This document shows positions 26,411 through 34,102 of a DNA stretch of 64,000 bases, piece by piece. The stretch spans positions 23,386 through 87,385 of the forward strand of contig NZ_JADPKR010000016.1 of the NCBI RefSeq assembly GCF_023074055.1, written 5' to 3'. The translations under genes and the position numbers were made by a program. Positions within the stretch are counted from its first letter, which is position 1, and the number at the start of each line of letters is the position of its first letter. Below the pieces are notes generated by a model that saw only the letters and a list, made by a program, of their open reading frames with translations, made no database searches and was not told where the DNA came from. This DNA comes from Bradyrhizobium sp. 141 (GTDB taxonomy: Bacteria; Pseudomonadota; Alphaproteobacteria; Rhizobiales; Xanthobacteraceae).

Positions 26411-26539
26411 GTCATTCCGGGGCGCGTTCATCGGATCGCGCGCAGCGCGGTCCTATGAACGCGAGCCCGGAATCCATTCGTCCACCGTCTCTGCCGCTCG
26501 ATGGATTCCGGGCTCGCGCTACGCCCGCCCCGGAATGAC
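26411..26539. repeat. interspersed palindromic repeat (CCGGAATGAC family)
   Basis: The ends GTCATTCCGGGGCGCG and CGCCCCGGAATGAC are inverse; inside, GCGAGCCCGGAATCCAT pairs with ATGGATTCCGGGCTCGC. It is related to the element at 3702-3779 but longer. Confidence 0.85.
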
Positions 26540-26601
26540 GAGAGGAGGGCGTCGCGCGAGTGTTCAACCATTACTTAGCTCCGATCGTTGCGTGAGACAG
26601 T

Positions 26602-26615
26602 TTGATGCGGATCAA
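26602..26615. promoter_or_regulatory. FNR/FixK-type binding site
   Basis: TTGATGCGGATCAA matches the FNR/FixK consensus TTGAT-N4-ATCAA exactly. It lies 85 bases before the transglycosylase start at 26700, a distance that allows activation from about -41 of a start site near 26650. Confidence 0.55.
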
Positions 26616-26699
26616 GCCTGCCGCTTTGACGCTCGCTTCTTTCCCGGGCATGATCCGCGCGCTGCTTCGCGCAAGGTTTTTTTTGAGGGATTGCTCCAC

Positions 26700-27506
26700 A
26701 TGCTGAGACTGCTTCTCGCTGCCGCGTTCGTCACTGGTCTGACTGGCGGGACGGCGCAGGCCGCGCGCTGCGGCGGCGACTTCAACAGCTTCGTCGCCAC
26801 CATGGCGCAGGAAGCGCAAGCGGCCGGCGTCTCGGCGAGCGTGACCAACGCGGCGCTCAGCGGCGTCACTCCCGACGGTGCGGTGCTCGCCTTCGACCGG
26901 CGTCAGCGCCACACCTTCAACAAGAGCTTCGAGCAATATGTCTCCACCCGCGTCGGCCCGGGCCGCATCAATGGCGGCCGCGCGCTCTTGCAGCGCCACG
27001 CCGCGCTGCTCTCGCGCATCGAGCAGCAGTTCGGCGTGCCCCGTTATATCCTGGTCGCGATCTGGGGGCTGGAGAGCGATTTCGGCAAGGGCGACATCGG
27101 AAAGATGCCGGTGGTCCGCACGCTGGCAACCCTCGCGCATGATTGCCGCCGCACAGAGCTGTTCCAGGGCGAGCTGCTTGCCGCCCTCAAGATCGTGCAG
27201 CGCGGCGACCTGCCGCTGCGCGACCTCATCGGCGCCTTCGCCGGCGAGATCGGTCAGACCCAGTTCCTGCCGTCGTCCTACATCAAATACGGCGTCGATT
27301 TCGACGGCGACGGCCATGTCGATCTCCGCCACAGCGTCCCCGACGTGCTCGCTTCGACCGCGAACCTGCTCCACACCAGCGGCTTCAAGATGGGCCAGCC
27401 CTACGGCGAAGGCACGCCGAATTTCGAGGCGATGCGCGAGTGGAACAGGGCGGTGATCTACCGCAAGACGATCGGCTATTTCGCGGACCGGCTGGCGGGG
27501 CAATGA
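26700..27506 (+). CDS. lytic murein transglycosylase (MltB/SLT family 3)
   Basis: A 268-residue exported enzyme that cleaves peptidoglycan glycan strands to 1,6-anhydro products. The Sec signal is residues 1-21 (LLLAAAFVTGLTGGTAQAA). Glu125 in AIWGLESDFGKG is the catalytic acid, and IGAFAGEIGQTQFLPSSYI is the second family signature. The substrate-binding C-terminal part includes YGVDFDGDGHVDLRHSVPDV. It lacks a peptidoglycan-binding tail domain. ATG 26700 is chosen because it opens the signal peptide and GAGGGA precedes it; the frame is open from 26535 through repeat sequence. The upstream FNR/FixK box suggests control by low oxygen. Confidence 0.9.
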   Translation: MLRLLLAAAFVTGLTGGTAQAARCGGDFNSFVATMAQEAQAAGVSASVTNAALSGVTPDGAVLAFDRRQRHTFNKSFEQYVSTRVGPGRINGGRALLQRHAALLSRIEQQFGVPRYILVAIWGLESDFGKGDIGKMPVVRTLATLAHDCRRTELFQGELLAALKIVQRGDLPLRDLIGAFAGEIGQTQFLPSSYIKYGVDFDGDGHVDLRHSVPDVLASTANLLHTSGFKMGQPYGEGTPNFEAMREWNRAVIYRKTIGYFADRLAGQ

Positions 27507-27522
27507 GGAGGACGTTGAACTC

Positions 27523-27609
27523 GTAGGTGGGCAAAGGCGCAAAGCGCCGTGCCCACCATTCCCCAGAGATGTCGGAAGCGGTGGGCACGCTTCGCTTTGC
27601 CCACCCTAC
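27523..27609. repeat. interspersed inverted repeat (GTAGGGTGGGC family, copy 2, inverted)
   Basis: It reads GTAGGTGGGCAAAGGCGCAA at the left and GCTTCGCTTTGCCCACCCTAC in reverse at the right, the mirror orientation of the copies at 10140 and 53697. It lies between convergent genes (transglycosylase and SDR). Confidence 0.9.
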
Positions 27610-27645
27610 GACAGCCGGGATGAGGCGACGCCATCAAGTCCCTAA

Positions 27646-28476
27646 CTACGTCCCCTTCGCCATCCTCTCCAGCTTCCTTTGCAACGGCGCCCAATAACTG
27701 CCCGGGCGGAAGCGCTGGAGCAGGTCCATGAAGCGGGCGTCATTGCCGATCAGGATACGGGGCTCGTTCTTTTCGATGCCCTTGATGATGCGCAGCGCGG
27801 CGTCTTTCGGCGTGGTCTTCGCCGCGTTCTCGAACCGCTCGATCGATTGCGCGCGGTGGGCATTGTCGGTGATGCCGACGCCGCTGCGGGAGTTGCGCGC
27901 GATCGCGGTGGCGACGCCGCCGGGATGCACGACCGACAGTCTGACGGGGCGGCCCGCCACCGCGAGCTCATGCCGCACGCTCTCGGAAAAGCCGCGCACC
28001 GCGAATTTCGCCGCCGCATAGGCCGATTGGCCCGGCGGCGCGACGATACCGAAGATCGAGGAGAGGTTGACGATATGCGCCTCCGGCCTCGTCTTCAGGT
28101 GCGGCAGGAAGGCGCGCGTGCCGTGCACCACGCCCCAGAAATTGATGTCGAACAGCCAGTCCATCTGCGCCTGGTCGATCTCCTCGAACGAGCCCATCAG
28201 CGCCACGCCGGCATTGTTGACGACGATGCCGAGCGCCGGATGCGCCGCTATCGCCTCGCCCGCAAACTGCGTGATGTCGCCCGCCTCGCCGACGTCGACG
28301 CGGTGCAGGCTGACCTTGCGGCCTGGTCCGATCTCCGCAGCGAGCGTCTTCAGCCCGGCTTCGTCGCGATCGGCCAGCGCGAGATCGCAGCCGCGCCGCG
28401 CAAGCTCGATGGCCAGCGCGCGGCCGATGCCGCTGGCGGCTCCCGTGATGGCGGCAGCGCCGCGAATCGCAGTCAT
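27646..28476 (-). CDS. short-chain dehydrogenase/reductase
   Basis: A 276-residue NAD(P)-dependent oxidoreductase of the classical SDR family. TGAASGIG at about 11-18 is the cofactor loop, NNAGVAL stabilises the central sheet, Ser in VNLSSIFGIVAPPGQ and YAAAK form the Ser-Tyr-Lys catalytic set. An aspartate after the second strand (LALADRDEAG) favours NAD over NADP. The C-terminal extension (ARFMDLLQRFRPGSYWAPL) is typical of SDRs that act on lipophilic substrates, but the substrate is unknown. It is convergent with the transglycosylase gene. Confidence 0.9.
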   Translation of the reverse strand: MTAIRGAAAITGAASGIGRALAIELARRGCDLALADRDEAGLKTLAAEIGPGRKVSLHRVDVGEAGDITQFAGEAIAAHPALGIVVNNAGVALMGSFEEIDQAQMDWLFDINFWGVVHGTRAFLPHLKTRPEAHIVNLSSIFGIVAPPGQSAYAAAKFAVRGFSESVRHELAVAGRPVRLSVVHPGGVATAIARNSRSGVGITDNAHRAQSIERFENAAKTTPKDAALRIIKGIEKNEPRILIGNDARFMDLLQRFRPGSYWAPLQRKLERMAKGT

Positions 28477-28595
28477 GATCCCCCCGTCAAGCCTTGGCCG
28501 TGGAACTATGATTTACATTTTTTCAGAATGGAACCGAACCCAAGGCCGATTGGCTCCTTAACATAGGTTACGCAAGCAAGCATTGGGAGACGCTG

Positions 28596-28970
28596 ATGGG
28601 ACAAGCACAACCATTTCGTGCCACCGCGCTGATCGTCGAGGACGACATCATGCAGCGGGAGATGCTGAGCCTGCTGCTGGAAGAGAGCGGCTATCTGGTC
28701 ATCCAGTGCGAGAGCGCCGAGGCCGCCGAGCGCGTCCTCGACAAGAACGCCGGCGCGCTCTGCCTGATGCTGACCGACGTCCAGCTCGCCGGCCGCATGA
28801 ACGGCGTCGAGCTCGCGCATGTCGCCAAGGACCGCAACCCCAGGCTCGACATCGTCGTCACCTCCGGCCGCCCCTTGATGCAGCCCTTGCCCGAGGGCGC
28901 CAAGTTCTGGGCCAAACCATGGGCGCCACTCGACGTTCTGCGCGAGGCCGAGCTCGCGCAGCTGTCCTGA
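28596..28970 (+). CDS. single-domain response regulator
   Basis: A 124-residue stand-alone receiver domain. The acidic pocket is VEDDIMQ at 14-20, the phosphoacceptor is Asp61 in MLTDVQLAG, the conserved Thr/Ser lies in VVTSGRP, and FWAKPWAPLDVL holds the conserved Lys-Pro. There is no output domain, so it acts through protein contacts, as CheY/DivK-type or phosphorelay proteins do. No histidine kinase gene is adjacent. It is divergent from the SDR gene. Confidence 0.9.
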   Translation: MGQAQPFRATALIVEDDIMQREMLSLLLEESGYLVIQCESAEAAERVLDKNAGALCLMLTDVQLAGRMNGVELAHVAKDRNPRLDIVVTSGRPLMQPLPEGAKFWAKPWAPLDVLREAELAQLS

Positions 28971-29015
28971 GGGGACGCAGTTGCTTTGTTTGCAACGCAG
29001 TCCGCTCCTCCGCCC

Positions 29016-29141
29016 GTCATCCTGAGGCGCGAACCGCGCGACGCAAAGCGTCGCGTGGGAGCCTCGAAGGATGCACGGCCGAGATGCAGCCGGGCCGTCG
29101 CCTTTCGAGGCTCGCCGAAGAGGCGAGCGCCTCAGGATGAC
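29016..29141. repeat. interspersed repeat (GTCATCCTGAGG family, copy 2)
   Basis: A complete copy: GTCATCCTGAGGCGCGAACC at the left, GCGAGCGCCTCAGGATGAC at the right, with internal AGCCTCGAAGGATGCACGG and its partner CGGGCCGTCGCCTTTCGAGG. Confidence 0.85.
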
Positions 29142-29210
29142 GGTGTCAGAGACTGAAGACCGACCGAGGCCTGGCTTTCTCACCGCGAGGCGGGCTGATA
29201 AGGTCCGCCG

Positions 29211-29822
29211 ATGTCCTGGTCCTTCCTGCTCACCTCGCTCATCGTCGTCGCCTCGCCCGGCACCGGCGTGCTCTACACGCTGGCCGCGGCGCTCACCCGC
29301 GGCTCACGCGCCAGCGTCGCCGCGGCGTTCGGCTGCACGCTCGGGATCGTGCCGCACATGTGTGCTGCGATGCTCGGCCTTGCCGCGGTGCTCCACACCA
29401 GCGCACTCGCCTTCGCCGCGCTGAAATGGTGCGGCGTCGCCTATCTGCTCTACATGTCCTGGCAGGCGCTGCGCGAGCGAGGTGCGCTGGCGGTCGACGG
29501 CGAGATCAGGGAACGGTCGGCCCACCGCGTCATCGTCACCGGCTTCCTGATCAACATCCTCAATCCAAAGCTGTCGATCTTCTTTCTTGCCTTCCTGCCG
29601 CAGTTCATCGCCGCGGACGAGGCCCATGTGCTGGCGCGCATGCTGGAATTGAGCGGCGCCTTCATGGCGATGACGTTTGCGGTGTTCGTCGTCTACGGCC
29701 TCTGCGCCGCCTCCGTGCGCGAGCGCGTCATCTCCCGCCCCGGTGTCATGGCCTGGCTGCGCCGCAGCTTCGCCGCCGGCTTTGCCGCGCTCGGCGCCAA
29801 GCTGGCGTTTGCGGAAAGGTAA
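29211..29822 (+). CDS. LysE/RhtB family exporter
   Basis: A 203-residue inner-membrane exporter with about six hydrophobic segments. The family motifs are SLIVVASPGTGVLYTLAAAL (here PGT in place of PGP), AAFGCTLGIVPHMCAAMLGL, and LINILNPKLSIFFLAFLPQF. It should export an amino acid or derivative. It resembles the gene at 13334-13951 in plan but differs in the loop, which here is charged (ALAVDGEIRERSAHRVI) rather than proline-rich. The 5' side is a repeat; the 3' side is another repeat. Confidence 0.9.
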   Translation: MSWSFLLTSLIVVASPGTGVLYTLAAALTRGSRASVAAAFGCTLGIVPHMCAAMLGLAAVLHTSALAFAALKWCGVAYLLYMSWQALRERGALAVDGEIRERSAHRVIVTGFLINILNPKLSIFFLAFLPQFIAADEAHVLARMLELSGAFMAMTFAVFVVYGLCAASVRERVISRPGVMAWLRRSFAAGFAALGAKLAFAER

Positions 29823-29844
29823 TTTTTCTTCACCTCTCGAAAAT

Positions 29845-29968
29845 CGTCATGCCCGGGCTTGTCCCGCCTGCGCGGCCGAAGCCGCTTCGGCGAGGCGAAG
29901 GCCCGGGCATGCACGTTCTTCGTGCGGCGGGAAAGGCGTGGATGGCCGGGACAAGCCCGGCCATGACG
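29845..29968. repeat. interspersed repeat (CGTCATGCCCGGGC family)
   Basis: The left end CGTCATGCCCGGGCTTGTCC and right end GGGACAAGCCCGGCCATGACG are inverse; an inner inserted part (GCCGAAGCCGCTTCGGCGAGG) forms its own hairpin, making this copy longer than those at 16374 and 51584. Confidence 0.85.
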
Positions 29969-29992
29969 GGACCGAGGAAGATACTTCATCCA

Positions 29993-30018
29993 ATAAAAAA
30001 GCGGGCCTCGCGCCCGCC
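29993..30018 (-). terminator. Rho-independent terminator of the lysine-rich peptide gene
   Basis: Read on the minus strand, GGCGGGC-GCGAG-GCCCGC is followed by TTTTTTATT. It lies about 75 bases after the stop of the lysine-rich gene, with a further hairpin (GCCCGGG/CCCGGGC, about 30048-30076) between. Confidence 0.8.
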
Positions 30019-30094
30019 ACCTTCAAACTCGTTCGATCCTTCCCGACGCCCGGGCGGAGCGAGGCTCCACCCGGGCAAAGAAAAAGAAGCCTCG

Positions 30095-30163
30095 TTACTT
30101 CTTCTTCGCCTTCTTGGCCTTCTTCGCCTTCTTCTTCGCCGCCTTCTTCGCTTTCTTAGCCAT
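30095..30163 (-). CDS. 22-residue lysine/alanine-repeat peptide
   Basis: A very short gene made only of Met, Ala and Lys: after MAKKAKKAA come KKKAKKAKKAKKK and TAA. AGAGGA stands 6 bases before the ATG and a terminator lies downstream, so it has the parts of a real gene despite its size. The AKK pattern matches the basic tails of histone H1-like nucleoid proteins, which bind DNA without sequence choice; that role is an inference. It could also be a leader peptide or a remnant of a longer histone-like gene. The codons alternate AAG/AAA with GCG/GCC, so it is not a pure nucleotide repeat. Confidence 0.6.
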   Translation of the reverse strand: MAKKAKKAAKKKAKKAKKAKKK

Positions 30164-30567
30164 AGGATCCTCTTAAGGGTTAATGGTGGAACGCGACACG
30201 AGGGATGCTCGGCGGAGGGCCAGCCTCGCAACATCCTCGACGACAAACTCAGCAGATTCGCAGGTCTCTGCCCCGCGCTGTCACATCGGTGTCATCGCGT
30301 TATCCACAGCTCAGATGCATTTTCGGGTGATTTTGGCGCGCGAATCCGTATCGCGGCATCGAAGCACCGTCGCCGCCGACATCCCTAACGATCCGACAAC
30401 CGCCCTTCGCCGTTCATGAATCCAAAACCAAAGGCGTGTTTTGGCAGATCGCGGTGAGACTCCGTTAAGCGCGACGGCCGCATCTTCTCCGCAAGAAAAC
30501 GGGGATGGGTCATGGACGGACGGCTGCCAGGGACGGGGAGCGCGACGCTGCGCGTGCCGCACGCGTC
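30164..30567. other. divergent intergenic region
   Basis: About 400 bases separate the lysine-rich gene and the GGDEF gene, which point away from each other. The region should hold both promoters. A single perfect DnaA-box-like nonamer TTATCCACA is at 30300-30308. No gene was found. Confidence 0.4.
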
Positions 30568-31791
30568 ATGCTGAACGTACCGACATTGTGGACCGTCTTC
30601 GTCGTCAACTTCCTGGCGCTCGGTGTGATCTGGGCCTACGTGACGCGGTCCTATCCGAAATTCGCCGCCGCGCGGTTCTGGATGGCGTCGTCCTTCGTCG
30701 GCGCGATCGGGGCGATGACGGCGCTCATCCGCCTGTTCGTCGCGTCTCCCTTGCCGCTTCTGCTCGGCGCCGCCGGTGTGATCGCCGCGAGCTGCCTCGC
30801 CGCCATGGGCATTCAGCGTTTCTACGACCGGCCGGTCTCATGGCGCCTCATGACGGCTACGGGAGGCTTGAGCCTTGCCGGCGTCGTGGTCTTCATGGTC
30901 GGCGTCGATCACATGCAGCTGCGCATGCTCAGCTACACGCTCGGTCAGGCCCTGCCGCTGGTGCTGGCGCTGCGTCTGCTGCTGTTGCCGCCGGAGGGCC
31001 GCGTCAGCCCGGGCGCGCGACTGTCCAGCATCGTCATTCTCACCATCATCGCGATCCTCGTTGCCCGCACGATGGGCAATCTGCTCGGCCACGATCTCTC
31101 GGCGAAGGCCGGCGGCCAGACCCACGCCGTCATGGTGCTGGGGCTGCTGTTTCTGTCGATGACGCTCAATTTCGGCTTCCTGCTGATGGCGATGGACCGC
31201 CTGCGGGGCGAGGTCGCCGACCTCGCGTTGCTCGACGATCTCACCGGCGTCGCCAACCGGCGGCATCTGCTGCAGCGCCTGACCGAGGAATGCGCCCGCT
31301 CCGAGCGCAGCGGTGCGCCGTTCTCGCTGCTGGTGCTCGATCTCGACGGCTTCAAGACCATCAACGACACCCACGGCCATGCCGCCGGCGATGCGTGCCT
31401 GAAGCATTTCACCCTGATGGCGCAGACGCGCCTTCGGCCCGGCGACATGCTTGCCCGCACCGGCGGCGACGAGTTCTGCGTCGTGCTGCCGTCCTCGTCC
31501 TTGCGCGAGGCCGCCGCGATCGCCCGCCGCGTGCTCGAGGTCTGCCGTCAGGATGCCGAGGCCTGCACCGGCGACGAGATCCCGATCGCGATCTCGATCG
31601 GCGTTGCGCAGTGGGATCGCGGCATCGGCGCATTCCCGGACCGCCTGATGGCCAACGCCGACCACGCGCTCTACGCCGCCAAGAAGAACGGCAAGAACGA
31701 CTTTGCCGTCTACGATCCGGCGCCGCCGCTCTCGACCGAGCCGGTCGGTCCTCACGAGGGCGCGCGCAAAATTCGCCTAGAGCCGTGCTAG
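30568..31791 (+). CDS. membrane-bound diguanylate cyclase (GGDEF)
   Basis: A 407-residue protein with an N-terminal membrane sensor of about six spans (residues 5-205, such as LWTVFVVNFLALGVIWAYV) and a C-terminal GGDEF domain from about 215. The domain has LLDDLTGVANRRHLLQRL, LVLDLDGFKTINDTHGHAAG and the intact active-site loop RTGGDEFCVV, so it should make cyclic di-GMP from GTP. An RxxD inhibitory site is not evident before the loop (RLRPGDMLARTGG holds RPGD, a possible one). ATG 30568 is preferred over the open frame at 30505 because it opens the first span. Confidence 0.9.
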   Translation: MLNVPTLWTVFVVNFLALGVIWAYVTRSYPKFAAARFWMASSFVGAIGAMTALIRLFVASPLPLLLGAAGVIAASCLAAMGIQRFYDRPVSWRLMTATGGLSLAGVVVFMVGVDHMQLRMLSYTLGQALPLVLALRLLLLPPEGRVSPGARLSSIVILTIIAILVARTMGNLLGHDLSAKAGGQTHAVMVLGLLFLSMTLNFGFLLMAMDRLRGEVADLALLDDLTGVANRRHLLQRLTEECARSERSGAPFSLLVLDLDGFKTINDTHGHAAGDACLKHFTLMAQTRLRPGDMLARTGGDEFCVVLPSSSLREAAAIARRVLEVCRQDAEACTGDEIPIAISIGVAQWDRGIGAFPDRLMANADHALYAAKKNGKNDFAVYDPAPPLSTEPVGPHEGARKIRLEPC

Positions 31792-31818
31792 ACCGGCGTC
31801 CGTGATGGGATTTGCATC

Positions 31819-32442
31819 ATGATGTCTCGCCTGCTCGTAGCCGTTCTCGCCGCTCTCTGTCTGATCGTCCCCGCCATTGCCGAGGACGCCGAACTGGCAA
31901 AACTCGCGCGCGCCTCCGGCACGCCCGACATTCCCGGCTTGAAGATCGTCTGGTTGGCGCCATGGGGCGACGTCCGCGACGCAAACCCCTGGCGCAACAT
32001 CATCGTGCACCAGACCGAAGGGCCGGCGGGCTCGGCGCGTGGCGGCGCGCAAGCGCAAGCGAAGGCTCCGACGCGACGCGGCGTCACGGTGTGGGTCGAG
32101 ACCGACGGCACGGTCTATTGGGCGGTGGCGGAGAATCTGGTGCCGACCCATGGCGACGGCGCCAACCGCAACGACAACAAGTACATCGACAACAGCTCGA
32201 CCTATCGCCAGGTCGTGCGCGACAACTCGATCGGCGTCGAGTTCGCCGGCAATTATCCCGATGTCACGGCGGGCCCCACGGAGGCGCAGGTCGCGGCGTG
32301 GAAGATCCTCGTCAAGCTGCTGCGCGCGCGCTACGGCATCCCGCCTGACCGCGTCTATGCGCACAACTGGATCGACTACAAGGACGCGCGCTATTGCGAA
32401 GGCTGCTGGCTCGCGACCCTGGCGCGGGTGTGGGGGGAATGA
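31819..32442 (+). CDS. N-acetylmuramoyl-L-alanine amidase (amidase_2)
   Basis: A 207-residue exported zinc amidase that removes the stem peptide from peptidoglycan. Signal peptide at 1-21 (LLVAVLAALCLIVPAIAED). Zinc ligands fit the family: His in NIIVHQTEGPAG, and His in YAHNWIDYKDARYCEG; the substrate region includes VWVETDGTVYWAVAENLVPT and NSIGVEFAGNYPDV. It begins 27 bases after the GGDEF gene and may be cotranscribed. Two cysteines near the C terminus (YCEGCW) could form a disulfide. Confidence 0.87.
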   Translation: MMSRLLVAVLAALCLIVPAIAEDAELAKLARASGTPDIPGLKIVWLAPWGDVRDANPWRNIIVHQTEGPAGSARGGAQAQAKAPTRRGVTVWVETDGTVYWAVAENLVPTHGDGANRNDNKYIDNSSTYRQVVRDNSIGVEFAGNYPDVTAGPTEAQVAAWKILVKLLRARYGIPPDRVYAHNWIDYKDARYCEGCWLATLARVWGE

Positions 32443-32452
32443 CGGGAGCCGG

Positions 32453-32794
32453 TTACACCGCCTGCGACATCCAGCCGAAGAAGCGTTGCATCAATCCCGG
32501 CCGCCGCGGCAGCTCCGGCGGTTCGTCCACGGCCAGCACGCGTTTGAAGAAGTAATCCAGGAACACCATGTCGTTCGGCTCGGTGACGGTGAATTGCTCC
32601 TCGCCGAAGAACACGCTGTAACTATAGAAGAAGGGACCCATGAGCGGGATCGTCGCCGTGCCCGCATAGTCCTTGGAGATCACGAACTCCGACGGCTCGA
32701 GCCCGTGCTCGCGCATCGCCTGCTCGACCAGCGGCAGCTTGCGCATGAACTGGGCTTCGAAGCCGCCGACGGTGGATTGCAGGATGATCGACAC
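32453..32794 (-). CDS. hypothetical protein
   Basis: A 113-residue soluble protein without a known motif: MSIILQSTVGGFEAQFMRKL at the start, then LVEQAMREHGLEPSEFVISK and a tyrosine/phenylalanine-rich centre (MGPFFYSYSVFFGEEQFTV). The tail ELPRRPGLMQRFFGWM is basic and aromatic. It converges on the amidase gene, 10 bases away. The order of predicted strands and helices looks like a compact alpha/beta fold, but I do not recognise a family. Confidence 0.65.
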   Translation of the reverse strand: MSIILQSTVGGFEAQFMRKLPLVEQAMREHGLEPSEFVISKDYAGTATIPLMGPFFYSYSVFFGEEQFTVTEPNDMVFLDYFFKRVLAVDEPPELPRRPGLMQRFFGWMSQAV

Positions 32795-32915
32795 GGGTGG
32801 GTGTCCGTTGGCTTGATGCTGATCGCTCTCATTTTTGGGTCGGTTGAGCGGCGATGCGGGTTCAAGATGCCTGGCCCCGCGTCTCCGCGCACATGCTGGA
32901 CATCACCCAGCCAAC

Positions 32916-32942
32916 AAAAAAGCCGGCGTTGCCGCCGGCTTT
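32916..32942 (-). terminator. Rho-independent terminator of rpoH
   Basis: On the minus strand AAAGCCGGCG pairs with CGCCGGCTTT around a short loop and runs into TTTTTTG. It lies about 40 bases after the rpoH stop. Confidence 0.88.
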
Positions 32943-32983
32943 CTGTCTCGATCCGCCAATCTCTTGCCGCGGAAACGCCCCGC

Positions 32984-33883
32984 TTAATGCGCGGCTTCCA
33001 GCGCGGCCTGTTCGGCCCTTGCGATCGTGCCCTTGACCGCGGACTGCACCTTCTCGAAGGCGCGGACCTCGATCTGGCGGACGCGCTCGCGCGACACGCC
33101 GAACTCGGCCGCGAGGTCTTCCAGCGTCATCGGCTCATCGGCGAGGCGACGGGCCTCGAAGATGCGGCGTTCGCGCGGGTTGAGCACGCCCATGGCGCCG
33201 TTCAGCGCGTCACGGCGTTCGTCATATTCCTCGTGCTCGGCCAGCATGGCTTCCTGGTTGGGCGTATTGTCGACCAGCCAGTCCTGCCATTCGCCGGCTT
33301 CGCCGTCGTCGCGGATCGGTGCGTTCAGCGACGCGTCGCCGCCGAGGCGGCGGTTCATGTCGATGACGTCCTGATCGGTGACGCCGAGGCGCTTGGCAAT
33401 GATCTTGACCTGGTCGGGGCGCAGATCGCCTTCGTCCAGCGCGTTGATCTTGCTCTTCGCCTTGCGCAGGTTGAAGAACAGCTTCTTCTGGTTCGCGGTG
33501 GTGCCCATCTTCACGAGCGACCACGAACGCAGGATGTACTCTTGAATCGACGCCTTGATCCACCACATCGCGTAGGTGGCGAGACGAAAGCCCTTCTCGG
33601 GCTCGAAGCGCTTGACCGCCTGCATCAGGCCGACATTGCCTTCCGAGACGACCTCGGAAATCGGCAAGCCGTAGCCGCGATAGCCCATGGCGATCTTGGC
33701 CACGAGCCGGAGATGGCTGGTGACGAGTTGGTGCGCCGCGTCGCGATCGTCATGCTCGCGCCAACGCTTGGCGAGCATGTATTCCTGCTGGGGTTCCAGC
33801 ATCGGGAACTTGCGGATCTCAGCGAGGTAACGGGAAAGGCCGGATTCTCCATTGAGGACCGGCAAAGCAGCGGTACGGGCCAT
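32984..33883 (-). CDS. rpoH: heat-shock sigma factor RpoH (sigma-32)
   Basis: A 299-residue alternative sigma factor for heat-shock genes. Region 2 (LVTSHLRLVAKIAMGYRGYG, RLATYAMWWIKASIQEYILR), the RpoH box QKKLFFNLRKAKSKI, region 3 and region 4 (DLAAEFGVSRERVRQIEVRA) are all present. The ATG at 33883 (MARTAALPVLNGESG) is preceded by GGAGGG at 8 bases; the frame is open five codons further but only to a TTG. Bradyrhizobia carry several rpoH copies; which one this is cannot be settled here. No ROSE-type leader hairpin was recognised upstream. A terminator follows at 32916. Confidence 0.95.
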   Translation of the reverse strand: MARTAALPVLNGESGLSRYLAEIRKFPMLEPQQEYMLAKRWREHDDRDAAHQLVTSHLRLVAKIAMGYRGYGLPISEVVSEGNVGLMQAVKRFEPEKGFRLATYAMWWIKASIQEYILRSWSLVKMGTTANQKKLFFNLRKAKSKINALDEGDLRPDQVKIIAKRLGVTDQDVIDMNRRLGGDASLNAPIRDDGEAGEWQDWLVDNTPNQEAMLAEHEEYDERRDALNGAMGVLNPRERRIFEARRLADEPMTLEDLAAEFGVSRERVRQIEVRAFEKVQSAVKGTIARAEQAALEAAH

Positions 33884-34102
33884 ACTGAAGCCCTCCAAAG
33901 GTTCAGGCCCCCGATAGCGGCGGGCCAGGCAGACGACCGCTGTGTTAAAGCCGGCCGTAGCTGCGATGTTCCGCGTTGGTCATTTCCAACGCAGGCGCAA
34001 TATACCCTATGGGGGGTCAAAAAGGGAAGGATTGCTGACGTCACGTCCCCGTGTGGCAGCTATAATCTTTTGTAATGTAACGCTTTTCTTAAAGCTCCTG
34101 CG

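Noticed and set aside
30300..30308. A perfect DnaA-box nonamer (TTATCCACA)
   Set aside because: A single box is expected by chance in a window of this size; no second box, AT-rich stretch or replication gene cluster is near.
32039..34075. A 678-codon plus-strand frame across the amidase, hypothetical and rpoH genes
   Set aside because: It overlaps rpoH on the opposite strand and contains no recognisable domain.
33884..34085. A ROSE- or CIRCE-type heat-control element upstream of rpoH
   Set aside because: No matching inverted repeat or leader hairpin could be found; TTGACC and TATATT are present but only ten bases apart.
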